Below are positions 36,866-43,062 of a stretch of 43,062 nucleotides of DNA, piece after piece. The first letter of the stretch is position 1, and the number at the start of each line of letters is the position of its first letter. Origin of the DNA: Deltaproteobacteria bacterium (GTDB taxonomy: Bacteria; Desulfobacterota; Binatia; UBA9968; JAJDTQ01); NCBI GenBank assembly GCA_028818755.1, contig JAPPNF010000078.1, positions 1 to 43,062 of the forward strand. Reading direction: 5' to 3'. The position numbers were made by a program, and so were the translations under genes. The notes under the pieces were generated by a model. It saw only the letters and a program-made list of their open reading frames with translations. It was not told the DNA's origin and did no database searches.

Positions 36866-39088
36866 TTACCCGCGCCTGGCCTGGAGGGCCGCGTAGACTT
36901 TCTCGGCGGTGACCGGCAGGCTGGTGATGCGCACTCCCACGGCGTCTTCCACCGCGTTGGCCACGGCCGCGGCGGTAGGGATCACCGCGGTCTCGCCGAT
37001 GCTCATGCTGCCGTAGGGGCCGCTCCCCACCGCCGCCTCGGCCACCTCGGTCCGGAGCGACGGGATGTCCTTGATGTTGGGCAGCTTGTAGTCGCCGAGG
37101 TTGGCGGTCACCACCCGGCCCCCGTCGGTGACGATGGCCTCACAGCTCGCGAACCCCAGCCCCATCACCACCGCGCCGTCGATCTGGCCCTGGTGGCCCA
37201 GGGGATTCAGCACGGTGCCGGTAGCGTGAGCTGTGGTGAGCCGGCGCACGTCGAACCTGCCGGTTTCCGGGTCCACTTCCACCTCGGCCACCTGCGCCAC
37301 CATGGAGGTCTCCGGGCCGTCGGCCATGTTGGCGTAGTGGCCGGTGACGGCCACCGGGCCGCCCGCGGCCGCCACCAGCTCGGCGAAAGTCATCCGCCGC
37401 TCCGAGCGCAGATGCGTGATGCCGCCGTTCACGACCTCCAGCTCTTCGGCGGGGACGCCCATGCGCTCCGCGGCGATGCCCAGCAGCGCGGCGCGGGCCT
37501 TGTCCGCGGCATCGAAGGCCGTGTTGCCGTGGACCCGGGTGCTGCTGCTGCCGCGCACTCCGGTGTCCTTGGTTACCCGGTTGGTGTCCATGCTTTCGAA
37601 GCGCACTTGTTCCAGCGGCAGGTCCAGCTCCTGGGCCACCACCTGCTGCATCATGGTGTAGGCGCCGGGGCCGACGTCCACGAGTGATGCCCCCAGGGTC
37701 GCTGCGCCGTCGGCTTCCACCCGGAGGTCGACGTACGATTCGCCGCCCTTGGACATCCAGTGGCCCAGGGCGATGCCGCGTCCGACGTTTGCCTCCCTGG
37801 GCGCGTGGAAGTCCGAGGCGCGGATGGCGCTGTCCAGGGTTTCGTCGGGCTGGATATGCCCCACGGGTATGCCGGTGGGGTCCAGGTCGCCGTCGTGCAC
37901 GAAGTTGATGCGGCGCAACTCCGCGGGGTCCATGCCCAACCGCCGCGCCACCAGGTCGAGCTGGCTTTCGTTGGCGAAGAAACCCTGGGGATGGCCCGGG
38001 GCGCGCATGTAGCCGCACGGCACCTTGTTGGTGTAGACGTAGCGCTCCTCCAGCAGGAAGTGAGCGATCTTGTAGGGCCCCCCGGAACTGTGGGCGCCCA
38101 CCAGGTAACCCTGGGGACGGTACGAACCGTAGGCGCCGCTATCGAACAGCAGGCTCATGTGCTGGGCGACGATCAGGCCGTTCCTCTTCACCCCCGTCCT
38201 GACGGTAGTCACCGAGGCGTGGCGCGGGTTCCCCGAGATCAGCTCCTCGGTGTAGTCCATCAGGTACTGGACCGGCCGCCCGGTACTCCTGGAGAGCACG
38301 TAGCACAGGGCGATGTCGTTGGCGTCGCCCTTGCCGCCGAAGTCGCCGCCGATGTAGCCGGGATGGGCGACGATCTTTTCGGCCGGGATGCCCAGGGCCC
38401 CCGCCATGTGGTCGCGCAGGGCGAACAGGCTCTTGGTGGACGCCCATATCTCCGCGCCCTCGCCCTTGGCCTCCACGATGCAGCAGTGAGGCTCGATGTA
38501 GCCGTGGTGGACCAGCGGCGTGGTGAAAGTGTTCTCCAGCACTAGGTCGGCCTCCCGGAACGCCGCGTCGACGTCGCCCTTGCGCCATTCGAGCGCGACG
38601 AAGACGTTGCTGGGCTCGTCCATGGGGTGGAGCAGGCCGGCGTAGGTGGCCACCTCCGGGTGGATCAGCGGCGCCGACGCCTTGGCCGCTTCCACGGGGT
38701 CCACCACCGCCTCGAGCTCCTCGTACTCTACCTCGATGAGCGCCGCCGCGGCCTCGGCCGCCGCTTCGCTGTCCGCCGCCACCGTGGCCACCTTCTCGCC
38801 GATGTAGCGCACCACGCCGTCCGCCAGCAGCGGCATGTCGATGATCTTCTTGCCGATGCGCGCGCCCGTGAGGTCCGCCCCGGTCAGGACAGCCCTCACG
38901 CCGGGAACCGTCAGCGCCTTGCCCGGGTCGATGCGCCGGATGCGCCCGTGGGCGATGGGGCTCCGGAGCACCTTGCACCAGAGCATGTCGGGAACCTGCA
39001 TGTCCGCCGTGTAACGGGCCCGCCCCGAGACCTTGTCCTCGCCCTCGCCGCGCGTGGCCGGAACGCCTACGATCCTGTTTGCCGCCAT
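36866..39088 (-). CDS. Xanthine dehydrogenase-family molybdopterin-binding large subunit
   Basis: A 740-residue molybdenum hydroxylase large subunit. The N-terminal a/b hammerhead domain (VSGRARYTADMQVPDMLW) and the molybdopterin domain are present, with GGDFGGKG (about 247-254) and the catalytic Glu region GSMSIGETAVIPTAAA (about 692-707). It lacks the CoxL-type VAYRCSFR active-site loop, so it is not a CO dehydrogenase; the substrate is likely an aldehyde or N-heterocycle. Ribosome site GAGGTG is five bases before the ATG. It is not beside its electron-transfer subunits, the only candidates being at 14135-15537. Confidence 0.92.
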   Translation of the reverse strand: MAANRIVGVPATRGEGEDKVSGRARYTADMQVPDMLWCKVLRSPIAHGRIRRIDPGKALTVPGVRAVLTGADLTGARIGKKIIDMPLLADGVVRYIGEKVATVAADSEAAAEAAAALIEVEYEELEAVVDPVEAAKASAPLIHPEVATYAGLLHPMDEPSNVFVALEWRKGDVDAAFREADLVLENTFTTPLVHHGYIEPHCCIVEAKGEGAEIWASTKSLFALRDHMAGALGIPAEKIVAHPGYIGGDFGGKGDANDIALCYVLSRSTGRPVQYLMDYTEELISGNPRHASVTTVRTGVKRNGLIVAQHMSLLFDSGAYGSYRPQGYLVGAHSSGGPYKIAHFLLEERYVYTNKVPCGYMRAPGHPQGFFANESQLDLVARRLGMDPAELRRINFVHDGDLDPTGIPVGHIQPDETLDSAIRASDFHAPREANVGRGIALGHWMSKGGESYVDLRVEADGAATLGASLVDVGPGAYTMMQQVVAQELDLPLEQVRFESMDTNRVTKDTGVRGSSSTRVHGNTAFDAADKARAALLGIAAERMGVPAEELEVVNGGITHLRSERRMTFAELVAAAGGPVAVTGHYANMADGPETSMVAQVAEVEVDPETGRFDVRRLTTAHATGTVLNPLGHQGQIDGAVVMGLGFASCEAIVTDGGRVVTANLGDYKLPNIKDIPSLRTEVAEAAVGSGPYGSMSIGETAVIPTAAAVANAVEDAVGVRITSLPVTAEKVYAALQARRG

Positions 39089-39099
39089 GGTTTCACCTC

Positions 39100-39129
39100 G
39101 TTGCCGTCAGACTTGTTGCCGTCAGATTT
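39100..39129. repeat. 15-base tandem duplication
   Basis: GTTGCCGTCAGACTT (39100-39114) is followed by GTTGCCGTCAGATTT (39115-39129), one base different. The second copy includes the stop codon of the ThrRS-editing-domain gene, so the duplication lies just past that gene's end, ahead of the XDH-family gene. Confidence 0.8.
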
Positions 39130-39532
39130 CCTTCCAGACCTTGGCCAGGCTGTCGCCGTACACGCCGATGTCCCACTCGCAGAAGTAGCCGAAAGGGGTC
39201 GTCCACACCTCGTAGCCGGTGTCCCGCAAGCGCCGCGCCACCTCCTCGAGCAGCCGTTGGGCCTGGGCGGGCGCGGCGCTGTCGCCGCCGAGATGGGCGA
39301 AGGAATGAAGCACGACGTTTCTCATCCCTTTCTTGTTGGCCAGCCACTTGATGTGCTTGAGGGCCTGCCGGAGGGCGGACGGGTTGTCCGCGTCGGCGTT
39401 CTCCACCTCCACCAGGACCACCACGGTCTCGGTGACGGTGACCGCTTCATCGGCGGGGTCGGGGGCCTCGGCAAGAGCCTTGGCGTAGGGCTTCCAGCGA
39501 AAGCTCTTGGCCAGGAACGTGAGCAGCTTCAT
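39122..39532 (-). CDS. Free-standing archaeal-type threonyl-tRNA synthetase editing domain
   Basis: A 136-residue protein with the DTD-like fold used by archaeal ThrRS to remove serine mischarged on tRNA-Thr. The family pattern is visible: an N-terminal strand and loop, VVLVEVENAD, NVVLHSFAHLGGDSAAPAQAQRLLEEV (about 73-98) and GYEVWTTPFGYFCEWDI (about 108-124). No synthetase core is fused, so it acts in trans or has another deacylase role. It lies 33 bases upstream of the XDH-family gene. It is rare in bacteria in my experience. Confidence 0.8.
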   Translation of the reverse strand: MKLLTFLAKSFRWKPYAKALAEAPDPADEAVTVTETVVVLVEVENADADNPSALRQALKHIKWLANKKGMRNVVLHSFAHLGGDSAAPAQAQRLLEEVARRLRDTGYEVWTTPFGYFCEWDIGVYGDSLAKVWKEI

Positions 39533-39897
39533 CCTGTACCCGTGGGTCGCGTCGGGTAACGATTCAAATGGGTCCGGGAGTCAAAGTCAAGCGAGCCGAT
39601 GCTGGCGCGACGGCCGTGGGAGAGGTTCGGGAATGTCGCGAATTGTTCCGAAAAGGGTTCTTGACAGCGAAAGTCGGCTCTGGTAGGCGTCCTACAGCCG
39701 AACGGGCGATACGGGTCCGATGACCCGACGAGCCCGTAACGCAAGCGAGATGATTGGTTAGCGATACCCGAGACGAACCAGCCGCCACTTGGCCCGGCCA
39801 AGAGGGTGCGCTGGTTTTTTTGTTGGCGGCACCAGGCGTTGCAGGGGAGGCACAGGCGGCGGGAGCTGGAGCGAAGCGGCGCCTCATGGAGGACTTG
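39533..39897. other. Intergenic region with stacked hairpins
   Basis: The divergent space between the editing-domain gene and the racemase-like gene. A TTGACA at 39661-39666 is followed after 17 bases by the weak TAGGCG. A small hairpin follows (GTAGG/CCTAC, 39683-39695), then a two-tier stem at 39702-39737. I see no coding frame that looks real. Confidence 0.5.
39702..39737 (+). promoter_or_regulatory. Candidate structured RNA element upstream of the racemase-like gene
   Basis: An outer stem ACGGGC (39702-39707)/GCCCGT (39732-39737) and inner stem CGGGTC (39712-39717)/GACCCG (39722-39727) are separated by symmetric four-base internal loops (GATA, ACGA) and closed by the tetraloop CGAT. It may be a regulatory leader, or a protein-binding DNA palindrome. 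Confidence 0.45.
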
Positions 39898-40602
39898 ATG
39901 AAGACTTTGGGTCTGATCTCACCCAATCTGGATGATCCGACCATTCAGGAATACTACAGCATTCTGCCGGACGGCATCGAAATCAAGGGCCGGCCTCTCC
40001 ACGTCACCTCGTTCACGGACGAGACCTTCGCCAAGGTGGAAGAGGCCTTTGCCGACGTCGTCCGTGACCTCACCAGGGACCCCCTGGATTTCCTCATGAT
40101 CACCGGCGAGCTGTTCCTCTCCTACCGCGGCCCGGGCTCGGACCGGCTGGTGCTGGACTCCGTCCGGGAGATTTCGCCGGTCAAGGCCTCGACGGTGCTG
40201 ACGGCGGTGGTGCGCGCGTTGAAGTCCCTGGACGTCTACCGCGTGGTCATGGCCTCGCCGTTCCCCCACGACCAGGACGAGAACCTCATCCGGTTCCTCG
40301 ACCACTACAACATCGAGGTGGCCGCCAACCGCGGCCTGGGCTACGACAACACCCATGAGATCTGGGAGCTGCCCGCCGAGACCGGCTACGATCTGGCCAA
40401 GGCCGTTCTCGAGGAATGCCCCAACGTCGACGGCATCTACATGCCCTGCAACAAGTGGCGGGTGTCCTCCGTGATCGAACGGCTGGAGGCGGACCTGGGC
40501 AAACCCGTCATCACCAACACCCAGGCGTGGATCTGGGAGGCGTTGACGGGGCTGGGCCTCAAGCCGTCCCTGCCCGGATACGGGAAACTGCTCACTTCCT
40601 GA
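39898..40602 (+). CDS. Asp/Glu racemase-superfamily protein, arylmalonate decarboxylase-like
   Basis: A 234-residue protein of the Asp/Glu/hydantoin racemase superfamily, nearest in pattern to maleate isomerases and arylmalonate decarboxylases. The C-terminal nucleophile Cys184 is present in GIYMPCNKWRV. The first catalytic Cys, normally in a GCTSG-type loop, is replaced: the equivalent segment reads FLMITGELF (about 66-73), with Gly70. One-Cys members are decarboxylases rather than racemases, so a decarboxylase or isomerase is likely. ATG 39898 has GGAGG five bases before it. Its end overlaps the convergent lipoprotein gene by 11 bases. Confidence 0.8.
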   Translation: MKTLGLISPNLDDPTIQEYYSILPDGIEIKGRPLHVTSFTDETFAKVEEAFADVVRDLTRDPLDFLMITGELFLSYRGPGSDRLVLDSVREISPVKASTVLTAVVRALKSLDVYRVVMASPFPHDQDENLIRFLDHYNIEVAANRGLGYDNTHEIWELPAETGYDLAKAVLEECPNVDGIYMPCNKWRVSSVIERLEADLGKPVITNTQAWIWEALTGLGLKPSLPGYGKLLTS

Positions 40603-41548
40603 AATCCTCGCTCAACGCGCTGAACAAGCCAGCGAACCGGCCGAAGCTGCCGTCTTCTTCGGTGAAGACGACGATATTGCCGCCGGCAACCAGGCGCGGG
40701 TTGCCCGCGCTGTCGTTGCGGTTCGATATGTTGCCTGCCCAAGAGCCGTAGTATGTGGTTTGGCCGATTCGCTCCGGGTGCGTCACTGAAACGCCTTCCT
40801 CCGACTCGAACACGCCATGATGATTGAATTTCGTGGGCGCGAAGTGAACTTCGTAATCTTTAGGGTCGACGCGCCTCTCGATGGTGGCTCCAGTTTCGAT
40901 TGTATCGATCAGGCTTTGCAGGTGTTGGCTCTTGATGACGATGTCGCCCTCACAGCCGATACAGCCGCCGATGGTTCCTTCACCGAAGTCCGCCGTGAGT
41001 GTGACGGCGGCCTCGTATTCGTCGTGTGAGTCCTTCCCCTTGGCGTCTCCCCAGTTTTCGCCGTAGAAATAGTCGAATGTGCCGCCTGCCGTCCCATGGT
41101 ATGAAGCGGCGCCCTTGACGGGAAACTTCGGTTGCTTCTCAGGGTTCAGTTCCGGTCCATCCAAGAAAATATGCGTGAACACGTCATCCTGCCAGATATT
41201 CAAATCGGGATACCTCTGCCCCGGAAAATGGACCCACCATCCCAGCGCGAGATAATCCAGCGGATTCTCGTCATGCCAGCTTACGATGACGTAACCCATA
41301 AACGTATCCTCTGAACTCGCCTTTAGAAGCGTCCAGGAGCGTCCGTAGTGGCCTGGTATTTCGGTCGGGTAGGGCGCCGTGCTTTCCACGTCGCGGCGGG
41401 TATCCAACCTGGGCGGTTTGCGCTCGGTATCCTCGAAATAGAGGGATAGAACACCGTCTCTGAAGGATGTGAATTCTCCCGTGCCGATTCTATCGCCGGA
41501 AGAGCATCCGAACATGCCCAAAACCAGCAACAATACAATGATTCGCAT
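40592..41548 (-). CDS. Putative lipoprotein with TbpB-like C-terminal barrel
   Basis: A 318-residue protein with a short signal peptide (MRIIVLLLVLGMFG) and Cys15 in a loose lipobox, so an outer-membrane lipoprotein. The C-terminal half has the alternating-strand pattern of transferrin-binding-protein-B-type beta barrels: TLTADFGEGTIGG (about 198-210), then short strands and the closing GSFGRFAGLFSA. No function is known. GGAG lies close before the ATG. It may bind a ligand at the surface, but this is inferred from fold only. Confidence 0.7.
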   Translation of the reverse strand: MRIIVLLLVLGMFGCSSGDRIGTGEFTSFRDGVLSLYFEDTERKPPRLDTRRDVESTAPYPTEIPGHYGRSWTLLKASSEDTFMGYVIVSWHDENPLDYLALGWWVHFPGQRYPDLNIWQDDVFTHIFLDGPELNPEKQPKFPVKGAASYHGTAGGTFDYFYGENWGDAKGKDSHDEYEAAVTLTADFGEGTIGGCIGCEGDIVIKSQHLQSLIDTIETGATIERRVDPKDYEVHFAPTKFNHHGVFESEEGVSVTHPERIGQTTYYGSWAGNISNRNDSAGNPRLVAGGNIVVFTEEDGSFGRFAGLFSALSEDFRK

Positions 41549-41932
41549 TCTCCTATTCCTCCCGAACGGAAGACCCGAGGAAAGCTTCCTTCCTCATGGA
41601 AACCAGCTTATGGCGCCGACACTTCCAGCCTCTCCAAGGCTCGTCGGGACGTGAATCACACGTCACCGCCGAACAGACTTTGGCCGAACACTACACTGTT
41701 GCCCATGAGGTTATTGTGGGTAGCTGGAGGATATTTCGTGTGGTTTGCGTGCTATTTCGATGCCGGGAACGTTATCCTCTCCCTCACAGTGTGAAAGACA
41801 ACGCCGTGAGGCTAAGTACGGGCCTGGACTCTGCCCGGAGGCGCCGGCAGCGCGCTCCGCAGCGAGGGCGCATCCATGAGCATGGGCGCGGTCGATTGAT
41901 GGAAGGATGACAGGGGGGTTTGAAACCCGCCC
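41549..41932. other. Non-coding region
   Basis: No frame here has host-like codon use. The far end carries an imperfect hairpin (AGGGGGGTTT / AAACCCGCCCCT, about 41912-41934) that overlaps the stop codon of the DMT transporter; it resembles a dispersed GGGGCGGGTTT-type palindrome and may end that gene's transcript. Confidence 0.45.
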
Positions 41933-42805
41933 CTACAACGTGGTGAGCACGATCCCGCCGAGACAGATGGCCGCCGCGCCCACCAGCACCTTGAGCGTCA
42001 CCCGCTCGAAGGAGCGCAGGAAGACGGTGCTCAGGATCACGGTGAAGAGTGGGGTGGTGGAGATGAGCGGCGAGACCAGCACCACATCCCCCATCTCCAG
42101 CGCGGTCATGTTCATGGTCACGGCAACGCTGTTGAGCAGCCCCGACAGGCCGAACCACACCAGCGTCTCCCGCCGGAAGATCAGCTCCCGGTACTTCCGG
42201 GTCGCCAGCAGGTAGAGCACCAACGCCACGAACGCCCCTCCCTGCACCACACAGACGGCCAGCGGCACCGAGTCGATCATGGAGTAGCCGAGCTTCCGCA
42301 TGGGGCTCGAAAACCCGCCCAGGAACGCGGCAAGTACGGGCAGCAGCAGGTAGATGGGCTGGTACGGGACGGCCTGCTCGGAATCCCTCATGCCCAGCAG
42401 GCTCGCGCCGAAAATGATGAGCAGCGTGCCGGTGGCGATGGCGACGGTGACGGTTTCGCCCAGCCACAGGACCGCCACCACACCGGCGAAGAGCGGGGTG
42501 GTGTTGCGCAGCGGCGAGGCCCGGGAGATGCCCACCTTGTTGGCCGAGATGAACAGCAGGATCTGCGTGCAAAAGGGTGACAGCACGCCGGCTGCCGTGA
42601 ACAGCAGCACTCCGTCGGTCGGCGCGTCGTCCCAAGAAGTGAGCGGTCCAAGTACCGCGAACAGGATGACGGTGGAGGTGAAGAGCGAGAAGGAAATCGC
42701 TCCGGTGGGCGTGCCGTAGTTGAGGCCCAGCCGGGAGCAGATCTGGCCCGAGGAAAAGCACAGCGCGGCTCCCAGGGCCAGCAGCGGGATGTAGAGATTT
42801 TCCAC
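41933..42805 (-). CDS. DMT-superfamily (EamA) transporter
   Basis: A 290-residue membrane protein of the drug/metabolite transporter superfamily with about ten transmembrane helices in two EamA repeats (each near 135 residues; second begins QPIYLLLPVLAAFLGG). GTG 42805 is the frame start; the ribosome site is poor and the preceding frame has a plausible short coding end. Family members move amino acids, sugars or drugs; direction unknown. Confidence 0.85.
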   Translation of the reverse strand: MENLYIPLLALGAALCFSSGQICSRLGLNYGTPTGAISFSLFTSTVILFAVLGPLTSWDDAPTDGVLLFTAAGVLSPFCTQILLFISANKVGISRASPLRNTTPLFAGVVAVLWLGETVTVAIATGTLLIIFGASLLGMRDSEQAVPYQPIYLLLPVLAAFLGGFSSPMRKLGYSMIDSVPLAVCVVQGGAFVALVLYLLATRKYRELIFRRETLVWFGLSGLLNSVAVTMNMTALEMGDVVLVSPLISTTPLFTVILSTVFLRSFERVTLKVLVGAAAICLGGIVLTTL

Positions 42806-43062
42806 GGGTCAGGCGGGCCTGCTCCGGCGGGAGAGCGTATAGGGTTCCATGGGTACGTTGGTGAATATGCGCAGGAATTCCCGCTGCCAGCAAGCCGCGG
42901 CGACAGCACGGACGGGTCCCGATCCGCCCCGTGGCCGGCGCGGGCGCAAGAGTTGAAAAACCCCGGAGCTTCGGCTAGTGTCCGGTCCGGTTAATTAGCA
43001 CGATAAGATGCGGAGGATTTTTTGTTGTCGGCAAGGCGCGATGACGAGCAGTGGCGGGCACC
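42806..43062. other. Window-end region
   Basis: Within 42806-42890, minus strand, a short frame ends with residues such as REFLRIFTNVPMEPYTLSRR and a TGA seven bases before the transporter's GTG; it could be the tail of a leader or another gene but has no clear start. From about 42974 the sequence changes style (GTCCGGTCCGG, then an A/T-rich patch), suggesting a dispersed repeat or element end cut off by the window. Confidence 0.35.

Noticed and set aside
36866..39088. CO dehydrogenase large subunit (CoxL)
   Set aside because: The VAYRCSFR active-site loop of true form I CoxL is absent; the general XDH family is the safer call.
41596..41910. 104-codon frame in the gap before the transporter
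   Set aside because: Low-complexity, Arg/His-rich and no ribosome site; codon use unlike neighbours.

Overview
The window is about 43 kb of mostly high-GC bacterial DNA with strong codon bias. It looks like a chromosome fragment of an uncultured Gram-negative bacterium of the deltaproteobacterial/Tectomicrobia/Binatota type. This placement is an inference from gene content: a B12-dependent class II ribonucleotide reductase, an RpoH-type sigma factor, molybdenum-hydroxylase (CoxGMS/XDH-like) genes, LLM-class flavin oxidoreductase and amidohydrolase genes, and a lipoprotein. No rRNA is present to settle it.

Layout. 1-2948: nrdJ behind a promoter whose spacer is filled by an NrdR box. 3328-5910: an accessory patch with two toxin-antitoxin modules (hipBA, then a FitAB/VapBC-like pair). 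5985-15537: penicillin-acylase-family hydrolase, pgpA, amidohydrolase, LLM flavin oxidoreductase, RidA-like protein, a helical unknown divergent from rpoH, then a coxG-coxM-coxS operon closed by a strong bidirectional terminator. 15641-19832: two minus-strand operons, (NEW3-domain membrane protein, ABC ATPase, ABC permease) and (dtd, trmL). 19998-22532: sugar-nucleotide epimerase, tRNA-Ser(GGA), MFS transporter.

22674-33419 is a defence island on the minus strand, visibly lower in GC than its flanks. In transcription order it encodes an ankyrin-repeat protein fused to a complete RpoD-like sigma-70 factor, a GHKL (MutL/MORC-like) ATPase, a Z1-domain helicase-like ATPase, a PD-(D/E)XK (DUF4420) nuclease and an AIPR protein, then a Vsr nick endonuclease and a cytosine-C5 methyltransferase. 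The first five genes abut or overlap and form one translationally coupled unit. The GHKL-Z1-DUF4420-AIPR set corresponds to the MutL/MORC-type restriction-like systems described computationally and to the antiphage system called Mza. The fusion of ankyrin repeats to a full housekeeping-type sigma factor, including a region 1.1-like segment, is the most unusual item here. A truncated DUF1778-type antitoxin lies at the island's upstream edge.

34164-42805: a tRNA m1A58 methyltransferase-like gene that appears to start at ATT, a small four-Cys protein, a CopD-like membrane protein, a ferredoxin/zinc-ribbon/coiled-coil fusion, a molybdopterin-binding XDH-family large subunit (the only candidate here to partner CoxMS), a free-standing archaeal-type ThrRS editing domain, an Asp/Glu-racemase/arylmalonate-decarboxylase-like protein, a lipoprotein with a TbpB-like tail, and a DMT (EamA) transporter.

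Recurring theme: several start sites are non-canonical. Two divergent genes (rpoH and its neighbour) have good promoters placed so close to the ATG that their mRNAs should be leaderless, and two genes have an ideal Shine-Dalgarno six bases before an in-frame ATT or ATC.
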